Origin: an uncultured Intestinimonas sp.
Lineage (GTDB): Bacteria; Bacillota_A; Clostridia; Oscillospirales; Oscillospiraceae
Assembly (NCBI GenBank): GCA_958435885.1
Contig: CAUBHZ010000116.1
Coordinates: 1-6,296, forward strand
Direction of reading: 5' to 3'
DNA length: 6,296 nucleotides
The translations under genes and the position numbers were made by a program. Below the pieces are notes generated by a model, which did no database searches, was not told where the DNA came from, and saw only the letters and a program-made list of their open reading frames with translations. Below are positions 1 through 4,784 of the stretch, piece after piece; within the stretch, counting starts at the first letter, position 1; every line of letters starts with the position of its first letter.

Positions 1-49
1 TGACCTCTCGCGTGTGAGGCGAGCGCTCTACCAGCTGAGCTATGCCTCC
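1..49 (-). tRNA. tRNA-Val (anticodon CAC), 3' part missing
   Basis: On the minus strand the 5' acceptor strand GGAGGCA (49 to 43) is followed by TA, the D-arm GCTC...GAGC, and an anticodon stem CTCGC/GCGAG closing the loop CTCACAC. The anticodon CAC lies at 16-14 and reads the Val codon GUG. The variable loop has just begun at the window edge, so the T-arm, 3' acceptor strand and CCA end lie to the left, outside the window. It is the last visible gene of a Met-Glu-Val tRNA operon, 13 bp downstream of tRNA-Glu. Confidence 0.93.
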
Positions 50-62
50 ATATGGGAGACGT

Positions 63-137
63 TGGTGACGCGTACGGGAATCGAACCCGTGTTACCGCCG
101 TGAAAGGGCGGTGTCTTAGCCGCTTGACCAACGCGCC
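63..137 (-). tRNA. tRNA-Glu (anticodon TTC)
   Basis: This is a complete cloverleaf on the minus strand. The acceptor GGCGCGT (137 to 131) pairs with ACGCGTC (73 to 67). The anticodon stem CCGCC/GGCGG closes the loop CTTTCAC, whose anticodon TTC (104-102) reads GAA/GAG. The T-arm CGGG-TTCGATT-CCCG is standard. The discriminator is A and the CCA end is encoded (65-63). It lies between tRNA-Met (22 bp upstream) and tRNA-Val, with no promoter of its own, so it should be cut from a polycistronic precursor. Confidence 0.96.
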
Positions 138-143
138 ATGCGG

Positions 144-159
144 TGCAGCAGACGCTGCA
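144..159 (-). other. Hairpin in the Met-Glu tRNA spacer
   Basis: TGCAGC (144-149) and GCTGCA (154-159) form a perfect 6-bp stem with a 4-base loop. It fills most of the 22-base spacer between the CCA end of tRNA-Met and the 5' end of tRNA-Glu. It has no U-run, so it is not an intrinsic terminator. A role as a processing signal or 3'-end guard in the precursor is inference. Confidence 0.5.
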
Positions 160-236
160 TGGTAGCGGCACCTGGATTTGAACCGGGGACAACTCGGGTA
201 TGAACCGAGTGCTCTAGCCAACTGAGCTATGCCGCC
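160..236 (-). tRNA. tRNA-Met (anticodon CAT), probably elongator
   Basis: On the minus strand the acceptor GGCGGCA (236 to 230) pairs with TGCCGCT (170 to 164), allowing one G-T wobble. The anticodon stem CTCGG/CCGAG closes the loop TTCATAC with anticodon CAT (202-200), and CCA is encoded (162-160). The anticodon stem lacks the three consecutive G-C pairs of initiator tRNA, so elongator Met is likelier. A CAT anticodon can also belong to a lysidine-modified tRNA-Ile, which I cannot exclude. The T-stem (CCCGG/CCAGG) has one C-A mismatch at its third pair. It is the first gene of the operon. Confidence 0.9.
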
Positions 237-242
237 ATATCG

Positions 243-259
243 GCCCTCACGAACAGGGC
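243..259 (-). other. Short 5'-leader hairpin of the tRNA operon
   Basis: GCCCT (243-247) and AGGGC (255-259) make a 5-bp stem around a 7-base loop. The predicted transcription start from the -10 box at 267-272 falls at about 260, so the hairpin would sit at the extreme 5' end of the tRNA precursor, before tRNA-Met begins at 236. The structure is visible in the sequence; its function is unknown. Confidence 0.4.
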
Positions 260-266
260 AAGAGAT

Positions 267-295
267 AGTATACCCGATGTGCCGCCTGTTGTCAA
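267..295 (-). promoter_or_regulatory. Sigma-A promoter of the tRNA operon
   Basis: Read on the minus strand, -35 TTGACA (295-290) matches the consensus exactly and is separated by 17 bp from -10 TATACT (272-267). The stretch just upstream (296-326) is A/T-rich and could act as an UP element, as is common for stable-RNA promoters. It drives tRNA-Met, -Glu and -Val. It begins about 20 bp beyond the terminator of the response-regulator gene, so the two units are insulated. Confidence 0.93.
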
Positions 296-314
296 CCAAA
301 ATCTCAAAATTTCC

Positions 315-343
315 TGAAAAAATTTTCTCCCCTCCGCAGGGGG
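315..343 (-). terminator. Intrinsic terminator of the response-regulator gene
   Basis: Directly after the stop codon (346-344) the minus strand has a 5-bp G/C-rich stem, CCCCT/AGGGG (342-338 and 333-329), with loop GCGG. AGAAAA and then six T residues (322-317) follow. The U-run lies four bases further from the stem than usual, because an A-run (326-323) intervenes and may pair with it to lengthen the stem. Confidence 0.72.
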
Positions 344-1039
<696 letters not shown>

Positions 1040-1045
1040 GCCGCT

Positions 1046-1053
1046 CCCCTCCT
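1046..1053 (-). promoter_or_regulatory. Ribosome binding site fixing the regulator start
   Basis: AGGAGGGG on the minus strand lies six bases before ATG 1039. It selects this start over upstream in-frame alternatives that overlap the promoter. Confidence 0.85.
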
Positions 1054-1072
1054 CACGGTCCGTTTGGCTATG

Positions 1073-1102
1073 ATTATAGCCGCTGGGGGCGGGAAAAGTC
1101 AA
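1073..1102 (-). promoter_or_regulatory. Sigma-A promoter of the response regulator
   Basis: Minus strand: -35 TTGACT (1102-1097), 18-bp spacer, -10 TATAAT (1078-1073). Predicted initiation near 1066 gives a leader of about 27 bases with a good ribosome binding site. An almost consensus promoter suggests steady housekeeping expression. I saw no clear direct-repeat pair that would mark an autoregulatory binding site. Confidence 0.88.
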
Positions 1103-1142
1103 CGGTCCCGGGGAAACGTAAGAAAAACATCACAAAACCGGT

Positions 1143-1394
1143 TCAGAACAGCAGGCGCAGCAGCCAGCTGGCGGCGAAGGCGCCCACGGCGGGGAGCAGG
1201 TTTTCGGGCTGGAAGGGGCGGTCCAGCAGGCCCTTTACCAGCAGCACGATGCCGGCCAGCCGCAGCAGCCAGGGCAGCAGGCTGAACAAGATGGCCAGAG
1301 GCAGTCCGATGAGGGTGAGGACCAGGGCGGCCACCACGCTGACGGCGGCCACGCCGGCCAGGCAGACCAGCGTCAGGGCAAACAGGGTGAACAT
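1143..1394 (-). CDS. Small two-helix membrane protein, unknown function
   Basis: This 83-aa protein is very hydrophobic and I do not recognise its family. Helix 1 spans about residues 3-30 and helix 2 about 34-57, with a proline (LPLAIL) near the turn. The only clearly charged stretch is around KGLLDRPFQPEN (54-65), followed by a hydrophobic or amphipathic tail ending LLRLLF. The start is well supported: AAAGGAGG (1409-1402) lies seven bases before ATG 1394. No soluble domain, catalytic motif or cleavable signal is visible. There is no strong terminator after the stop, so some read-through into the response regulator 103 bp downstream is possible, although that gene has its own promoter. The leader carries a 15-bp motif shared with the 40-aa ORF near 3776. 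Small regulatory membrane protein or envelope-stress protein are guesses only. Confidence 0.82.
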   Translation of the reverse strand: MFTLFALTLVCLAGVAAVSVVAALVLTLIGLPLAILFSLLPWLLRLAGIVLLVKGLLDRPFQPENLLPAVGAFAASWLLRLLF

Positions 1395-1415
1395 TGCGCA
1401 TCCTCCTTTCCTGTC

Positions 1416-1430
1416 TGTACCCTAAGGATA
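1416..1430 (-). promoter_or_regulatory. Shared leader motif, copy A
   Basis: TATCCTTAGGGTACA on the minus strand, 21 bases before the 83-aa start codon. It differs by one base from copy B at 3805-3819 in front of the 40-aa ORF. The core TATCC-TTA-GGGTA is an imperfect palindrome and TATCCT could serve as a -10 box, but no convincing -35 lies 17 bp upstream (CCCTTT). It could be an operator, a promoter for an alternative sigma factor, or both. Confidence 0.45.
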
Positions 1431-1527
1431 CCACGCCACGTTAAAAGAAAGGGACAAAGAAAGATGAAAATTCGGTTAAAAAGGGGGAGAAAAATCTTCC
1501 TCTTGCCGTCTGGGCCGGGGCGGCAGC

Positions 1528-1537
1528 GGGCACAATA
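1528..1537 (+). promoter_or_regulatory. Candidate sigma-F -10 element of spoIIR
   Basis: GGGCACAATA fits the Bacillus sigma-F -10 pattern (GG, two free bases, A, free base, A, then (A/C)T(A/T)). Initiation would be near 1544, about 24 bases before the spoIIR start. The -35 side is weak: GTCTG at 1508-1512, at 15-bp spacing, matches only three of five expected positions. spoIIR is sigma-F dependent in Bacillus, which supports the reading; the assignment here is inference. Confidence 0.45.
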
Positions 1538-1567
1538 GAGGCAGCTGAGACAAGGGAGGGCCCGGAT

Positions 1568-2218
1568 ATGGAGCTTGTACGGAAAATGGTCTGGAAGGAC
1601 AATGGGCGGCGGCTGCGCCGCTGGGAGGCGGCGCTGATGGCGGGGCTGGCCATCGCCCTGCTGGCGGGGCTGTGGCTGGACCGGGAGCAGGCCGCCCTGG
1701 CCGAGCAGGTGGTACGGCTCCACGTCATCGCAAACTCCGACTCCAACGCCGACCAGGCGCTGAAGCTCCAGGTCCGGGACCGGGTGCTGGAGGCGGCGGC
1801 AGAGGCCTGCGCCCAGGCCCGGAACGCCGAAGAGGCGGTGGACCTCCTCCGCCAGGCCCTGCCCGAGCTGGAGGGTGCGGCGGAGGAGGCGGTGGCGGCC
1901 GCCGGGACGGACTGCCCCGTCTCCGCCTCTCTGGAGGACGACGTGTGGTTCCCCACCAAGACCTATGACGGCTTCGCCCTCCCCCAGGGCCGGTACACCG
2001 CCCTGCGGGTGGTGCTGGGCGAGGGCGCCGGGCGGAACTGGTGGTGCGTGGTCTTCCCGCCCCTGTGCCAGAGCTCCGCCACCGAGGCCCAGCCCGTCCT
2101 GGCCGCCCTGGGCGAGGAGGAGGCCGCCCTCCTCACCGGGGAGAGCGAGGGCTATGTCATCAAGTTCAAGGCCATGGAGCTCTGGGAGGGCTTCTGCCGC
2201 TGGGCGGAGGGGGACTGA
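1568..2218 (+). CDS. spoIIR: Stage II sporulation protein R
   Basis: This 216-aa protein is the forespore-made signal that crosses the intermembrane space and activates the SpoIIGA protease, which processes pro-sigma-E in the mother cell (established for Bacillus). A basic N-terminus (RRLRRWE) precedes one membrane or signal segment at about 20-37, followed by the secreted domain. Family hallmarks are VVRLHVIANSDSNADQALKLQVRD (48-71, given here only to mark its ends V48 and D71), FPTKTYDGFALPQGRY (128-143), the NWWCVVFPPLC block (157-167) with two cysteines, and GYVIKFKAMELWE near the C-terminus. Start ATG 1568 has AGGGAGG upstream. Length agrees with the family. A candidate sigma-F -10 lies just upstream. 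The gene converges on gerQ with only two bases between stop codons, so transcription may end inside the opposing gene. Confidence 0.95.
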   Translation: MELVRKMVWKDNGRRLRRWEAALMAGLAIALLAGLWLDREQAALAEQVVRLHVIANSDSNADQALKLQVRDRVLEAAAEACAQARNAEEAVDLLRQALPELEGAAEEAVAAAGTDCPVSASLEDDVWFPTKTYDGFALPQGRYTALRVVLGEGAGRNWWCVVFPPLCQSSATEAQPVLAALGEEEAALLTGESEGYVIKFKAMELWEGFCRWAEGD

Positions 2219-2230
2219 CCTCAGCCCCCC
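2209..2230. other. Inverted repeat spanning both convergent stop codons
   Basis: GGGGG-A-CTG (2209-2217), loop ACCT, CAG-C-CCCCC (2222-2230): eight pairs with one A/C mismatch. It contains the spoIIR stop (2216-2218) and the gerQ stop (2223-2221). There is no T-run on either side, so it is not a classical intrinsic terminator. It could protect or define 3' ends of both mRNAs, or simply reflect G/C-rich composition. Confidence 0.4.
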
Positions 2231-2664
2231 CGGCCCAGGTTCCAGGAGATGTTGCCGGTGCCCAGGCCGTAATTGCCGGCGGGCACCTCCCCCACCCCGG
2301 GGATGGTCACCGTGGGCACCGTAGAGGCTCCCGTCTGCCCCGGTCGGCGGCCCGGCAGGTAGAAGGTGATGAACTTGAGCGAGAAGATGTCGCAGACCAT
2401 GAAGGTCTGGGTGGCCTCCTCGTAGAGGGTGAGGTAGCTCCGGCCCACGGAGTAGAGGATGCCCTCCTTCTTGATCATGGCCTGGAGCCCCACCAGGAAC
2501 TCGCAGGCTACATAGGCCCCCAGGTTGTCGGATAAAATCTGCTGGAGAGAGCCCCGCATGGTGTCGGTGTTGAAGTTCTCCTCCGGCGGGGTCACCAGCC
2601 CCCCGGAGCCCTGGGCCTGGTCCATGGCGATGCTGCGGACGGCGTTGGGATAAAATTGACTCAT
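2221..2664 (-). CDS. gerQ: GerQ-like spore coat protein
   Basis: This 147-aa protein resembles GerQ, the Bacillus coat protein needed to place CwlJ at the spore surface for calcium-dipicolinate-triggered germination. The GerQ-type domain is about 35-103: TMRGSLQQILSDNLGAYV, then a beta-rich stretch with KKEGILYSVGRSYLTL and a closing LKFITFYLP. Ahead of it is a short polar N-terminus; behind it is an unusual Gly/Pro/Thr-rich tail (104-147, ending WNLGRGG). The lysine cluster that transglutaminase cross-links at the Bacillus GerQ N-terminus is absent: no Lys before residue 65. Start ATG 2664 has AAGGAGG six bases upstream, directly abutting the cwlJ stop codon, so the two are probably translationally coupled. 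The identification leans on both the domain pattern and the cwlJ partnership. A longer reading to 2808 overlaps cwlJ and is rejected. Confidence 0.8.
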   Translation of the reverse strand: MSQFYPNAVRSIAMDQAQGSGGLVTPPEENFNTDTMRGSLQQILSDNLGAYVACEFLVGLQAMIKKEGILYSVGRSYLTLYEEATQTFMVCDIFSLKFITFYLPGRRPGQTGASTVPTVTIPGVGEVPAGNYGLGTGNISWNLGRGG

Positions 2665-2677
2665 AGCGCTCCTCCTT

Positions 2678-3109
2678 CTAGGTGTCGGCGTAGGCGGCGG
2701 TGGGGTTGTAGAAGCAGTGGTTGCCGATACGCACCACGAACTCCCCCACCCTGGAGGGGAAGTTCTGCCGGCATGTGGCGCTGAAGGGGTTGAAGTACCA
2801 CAGGGCAAAGCCCAGGTTGGTCAGCCGGTTCCCCGCGATGGCCCACTCGGCGATCTCGTAGTGGATGGGCTCCACCGACATGTTGTAGATGTTCTGGGCG
2901 TTGTACCGGCCCCCGATGGACTCCCGGGCGCAGTCGAACTGCCCCGGCTGGTAGATCACCGCCCGGATGGTGGGCTCCAGCCGGCCGTATTCCCCATAGT
3001 CCACCTGGACCCGGTTCATCACCACGCAGGCCACCCCCTTCATGCCCTGCTCCCCCTCACCCCCGGCCTCGCACTGGATGATGCGGGCCAAAAGCTCCAG
3101 ATCTGTCAT
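2678..3109 (-). CDS. cwlJ: Cell wall hydrolase CwlJ (spore cortex lytic)
   Basis: This 143-aa protein is a SleB/CwlJ-family (Hydrolase_2) spore cortex-lytic enzyme, which cleaves cortex peptidoglycan at germination. The domain fills almost the whole chain, as in Bacillus CwlJ, with no signal peptide or peptidoglycan-binding domain. Key features are ARIIQCEAGGEGEQGMKGVA with the expected catalytic Glu at E14, VMNRV (30-34), QPGQFDC (54-60), and GFALWYFNP (100-108), ending in HCFYNPTAAYADT. I chose ATG 3109, preceded by GGGAGTGAT; a reading extended to 3388 would overlap the upstream gene. It lies 23 bp after the 125-aa membrane-protein gene, and its stop abuts the gerQ ribosome binding site, giving a three-gene unit. 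The cwlJ-gerQ pairing strengthens both calls. Confidence 0.93.
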   Translation of the reverse strand: MTDLELLARIIQCEAGGEGEQGMKGVACVVMNRVQVDYGEYGRLEPTIRAVIYQPGQFDCARESIGGRYNAQNIYNMSVEPIHYEIAEWAIAGNRLTNLGFALWYFNPFSATCRQNFPSRVGEFVVRIGNHCFYNPTAAYADT

Positions 3110-3132
3110 GGTATCACTCCCGATGCGGCGCG

Positions 3133-3510
3133 TCAGGCGGCGGTCTGCCCCTTCTGGTCCAGGAACCGCAGCAGGGCCGCCAGCAGCACCAGCACCGAGG
3201 CCGTCAGGTTGGTCCGGGCGGAGGACGTCGCCGCGGGGTCGTCCCCGGTCTCCTCCGCCGCCCGGAGGGCCAGGCAGAGAAAGTACCCCAGGGCGCCGAT
3301 GAGGACCGCCCCCGCCAGCAGCCGCAGCCGCCGGACCCGCGCCTGGGCCTCCCGGGCACCGGCGTCGTCGCCAGCCAGGGCCAGACACACCCCGTCCCGC
3401 TGGAGGGCCGTGGCCTGGTAGGAGAGCAGCACCGACCCGATCACCGCCAGTATGTAGCCCAGGGAGTCGTCCAGCGTCCGCGCCTCCCCCGCCAGGATGT
3501 CTTCCTCCAT
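3133..3510 (-). CDS. Three-helix membrane protein heading the cwlJ-gerQ operon, unknown function
   Basis: This 125-aa protein belongs to no family I recognise. Predicted membrane segments are about 17-33 (LGYILAVIGSVLLSYQA), 64-82 (LLAGAVLIGALGYFLCLAL) and 100-115 (LTASVLVLLAALLRFL). Between helices 1 and 2 is a charged loop with QRDGVC and an Arg-rich run (AQARVRRLR); between 2 and 3 is an acidic, small-residue loop. ATG 3510 is the first usable start: an upstream in-frame extension to 3693 would run through a terminator. Its ribosome binding site is weak, with AGAAGGA about 13 bases away and GGGAG directly touching the ATG, so translation may be modest. The stop lies 23 bp before cwlJ on the same strand, implying co-transcription and a possible role in spore assembly or germination. 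That role is inferred from context alone. Confidence 0.82.
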   Translation of the reverse strand: MEEDILAGEARTLDDSLGYILAVIGSVLLSYQATALQRDGVCLALAGDDAGAREAQARVRRLRLLAGAVLIGALGYFLCLALRAAEETGDDPAATSSARTNLTASVLVLLAALLRFLDQKGQTAA

Positions 3511-3545
3511 CTCCCGGTCACCGTCCTTCTCCCTGTGCTGCCCCC

Positions 3546-3553
3546 ATTCTATA
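3546..3553 (-). promoter_or_regulatory. Candidate promoter -10 of the 125-aa/cwlJ/gerQ operon
   Basis: TATAGAAT on the minus strand, about 35 bases before ATG 3510 and just downstream of the 3589-3647 terminator, so the operon needs a promoter in this gap. It matches 6 of 8 positions of the sigma-E -10 (CATACAAT) and also resembles a sigma-K -10 (CATA...TA), with CACC at 16-bp spacing as a minimal sigma-K -35. There is no sigma-A -35. Which sigma factor uses it cannot be decided from the sequence. Confidence 0.4.
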
Positions 3554-3588
3554 CGGGAAGGAGGGCGTTGGTGTCTGTCCACCACAGC

Positions 3589-3647
3589 AAAAAGGGACCT
3601 CCCCCGCTCCACGGAGAACGCCGTGAAGAGAAGGAGGTCCCCTTTTT
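3589..3647 (-). terminator. Strong, probably bidirectional terminator after the 40-aa ORF
   Basis: The arms AAAAAGGGACCTCC (3589-3602) and GGAGGTCCCCTTTTT (3633-3647) pair with one bulged C. An inner hairpin CACGG/CCGTG (3610-3614, 3621-3625) gives a two-tier structure. Each end is a run of five A/T, so both strands read as stem plus U-run. On the minus strand it ends the 40-aa ORF transcript, starting seven bases after its stop. It also separates that unit from the cwlJ operon promoter at about 3550. Confidence 0.9.
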
Positions 3648-3653
3648 GCCCTT

Positions 3654-3776
3654 TTACGCCGCGGAGGATTCCAGCTCCCGTTCGGCCTCCCACTCGCTGT
3701 CCGCCGAAAAGAGGAACCGCCCGGCCCCGTCATAGACTTCGATGTGTCCTCTCACCCAACGCATGCTGTATTCCAT
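3654..3776 (-). CDS. Small 40-aa protein, conserved-looking, unknown function
   Basis: This short gene is well supported by its signals. AAAGGAG (3792-3786) lies nine bases before ATG 3776, and a strong terminator begins seven bases after the TAA. The protein starts MEYSMRWVRGHIEVYDGAGR, continues FLFSADSEWEAERELESSAA, and is soluble. The arrangement WVRGHIEVY-D-x-x-GRFLFSAD-(x)-EA suggests a small beta-hairpin followed by a short acidic helix. From memory, short proteins with a GH(I/V)EVYD...GRFLFSAD core occur in gut Clostridia as hypothetical proteins; I cannot confirm this here. It sits alone between two terminators, so it is probably its own transcript, with a leader carrying shared motif copy B and an inverted repeat. 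No function can be assigned. Confidence 0.75.
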   Translation of the reverse strand: MEYSMRWVRGHIEVYDGAGRFLFSADSEWEAERELESSAA

Positions 3777-3804
3777 CTTTCAGCGCTCCTTTCCGCTCTT
3801 TTGT

Positions 3805-3819
3805 TGTACCCCAAGGATA
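3805..3819 (-). promoter_or_regulatory. Shared leader motif, copy B
   Basis: TATCCTTGGGGTACA on the minus strand, 28 bases before the 40-aa ORF. It matches copy A (1416-1430) at 14 of 15 positions and, as there, is followed by a GGAAAGGAG ribosome binding site. TATCCT may be a -10 box, but the expected -35 position (GTTTTA) is poor and overlaps the loop of the inverted repeat at 3828-3849. Confidence 0.45.
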
Positions 3820-3827
3820 GCAGAAAG

Positions 3828-3849
3828 AAAGTCCGATAAAACGGACTTT
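3828..3849. repeat. Perfect 8-bp inverted repeat upstream of the 40-aa ORF
   Basis: AAAGTCCG (3828-3835), six-base spacer ATAAAA, CGGACTTT (3842-3849). It lies 9 bp upstream of the shared motif, where an operator or the -35 region would be. On the minus strand it is followed by CTTTCT, an interrupted T-run, so a second terminator behind the YihY gene is an alternative. Which role applies is undecided. Confidence 0.55.
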
Positions 3850-3866
3850 TAGCGCGGACGGAGTGG

Positions 3867-3918
3867 AAAAAGGGACCGCCCCTCCCCCGGCCCTTTGGGT
3901 TCGGGAGAGGGGCGGCCG
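3867..3918 (-). terminator. Intrinsic terminator of the YihY-family gene
   Basis: Just after the stop codon (3922-3920) the minus strand has CCGCCCCTCTCCC (3915-3903) pairing with GGGGGAGGGGCGG, 13 pairs including one wobble. The loop is about 14 bases, and TCCC and five T residues (3871-3867) follow. The last 11 bases, GGTCCCTTTTT, are identical to the end of the terminator at 3589-3647. Confidence 0.88.
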
Positions 3919-3919
3919 T

Positions 3920-4750
3920 TCAGTGTTTCCGGCGCTTGTACCAGACGTAGTTGAAGACGTTGCCCAGGATGAAGATGTTGCCGCACAGGTAGAGCCACAC
4001 CAGCAATATGATGACGGAGGCCAGGGACCCGTATACCAGGGAGTACCGGGAGGAGAGGCCGATGAACCAGGAGAAGAGCATGGAGGCGGCCACCAGGGCC
4101 ACCGTGGCCAGGATGCCGCCGGTGAGGATGGGGGGACGGGGGTGGCCCTTGGGGGCGGCCAGGCGGTAGGCCAGCAGCACGAAGAGGAGGACCAGGCAGA
4201 AGAGAATGAGGAAGCGCAGGGACTGCCAGTCCCCCACCACCCGGGCGATCCAGACAAAGCGGCCCTCCACCAGGTGGAGGAACCAGCTGCCGGTGAGGAG
4301 GACCACCATGGAGAGGTAGATGGTCACCAGGAAGAGGAGGGAGAAGAGAACGCTGGCCACGATCTGCCACAGGCCGTGGTAGGTGGGGCGCTCATAGATG
4401 TCGGCCATGATGTTCATAAGGGCCCGGAAGGCCGCCGAGGCCGTGAAGAGGACCATGGTGAGGCCGGCAAAGAACATGGTATCGGACTGGTTGATGGAGA
4501 TATACCGGATGTACTCCCCCAGGATGGGGAGGATCTCCTGGGGGAGGAAGCCGTCCGCCGCCTCCAGCACCAGGTTGACGTCCAGCCGCAGCAGGCCCAC
4601 GAAGGCGTTGATACAGATGAGGACGGGGAAGAAGCTGAGGATGAGGAAATAGGCCAGCTCCGCCGCCGAGCGGGAGACCCGACGGTCGAAGTACACCGTG
4701 ACCATTTCCCGTATAAAACGCACCCCCGAGGAGTCCCACATCGCCCGCAT
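3920..4750 (-). CDS. YihY/UPF0761 family inner membrane protein
   Basis: This 276-aa protein belongs to the YihY/virulence factor BrkB family (once mis-described as ribonuclease BN), whose molecular function is not settled. Six membrane segments are visible at about 35-55, 92-113, 130-153, 178-198, 208-233 and 241-266. Family signatures are SAAELAYFLILSFFPVLI (28-45), the helix-2 region with FRALMNI and YERP, and the C-terminal YSLVYGSLASVIILLVWLY (237-255), then GNIFILGNVFN. The chain ends in a basic tail KRRKH. I chose ATG 4750, after GGTAGGG and a strong promoter; ATG 4741 is a possible alternative start. The open frame continues far upstream only because it runs antisense through spoIIP. 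Length is typical. It is divergent from spoIIP, and a sporulation role is not implied. Confidence 0.93.
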   Translation of the reverse strand: MRAMWDSSGVRFIREMVTVYFDRRVSRSAAELAYFLILSFFPVLICINAFVGLLRLDVNLVLEAADGFLPQEILPILGEYIRYISINQSDTMFFAGLTMVLFTASAAFRALMNIMADIYERPTYHGLWQIVASVLFSLLFLVTIYLSMVVLLTGSWFLHLVEGRFVWIARVVGDWQSLRFLILFCLVLLFVLLAYRLAAPKGHPRPPILTGGILATVALVAASMLFSWFIGLSSRYSLVYGSLASVIILLVWLYLCGNIFILGNVFNYVWYKRRKH

Positions 4751-4784
4751 AGCCCTACCTGCCTTTATCTCGAAGTGTCCATCC

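Noticed and set aside
1040..1102. TTG start adding 21 residues to the response regulator
   Set aside because: The TTG is the -35 box of the gene's own promoter, so the extension would not be transcribed. The ATG at 1039 has a proper ribosome binding site and the normal receiver N-terminus.
2665..2808. N-terminal extension of gerQ
   Set aside because: It would overlap the end of cwlJ, while ATG 2664 has a strong ribosome binding site six bases upstream.
3630..3642. Minus-strand CCTCCTT resembling the 16S rRNA 3' end
   Set aside because: It is one arm of the terminator stem and fully accounted for by pairing with GGAGG on the other side, so an anti-Shine-Dalgarno decoy is not needed.
3511..3693. 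N-terminal extension of the 125-aa membrane protein
   Set aside because: It would translate through the 3589-3647 terminator and overlap the 40-aa ORF. No ATG, GTG or TTG lies in frame between the terminator and ATG 3510.
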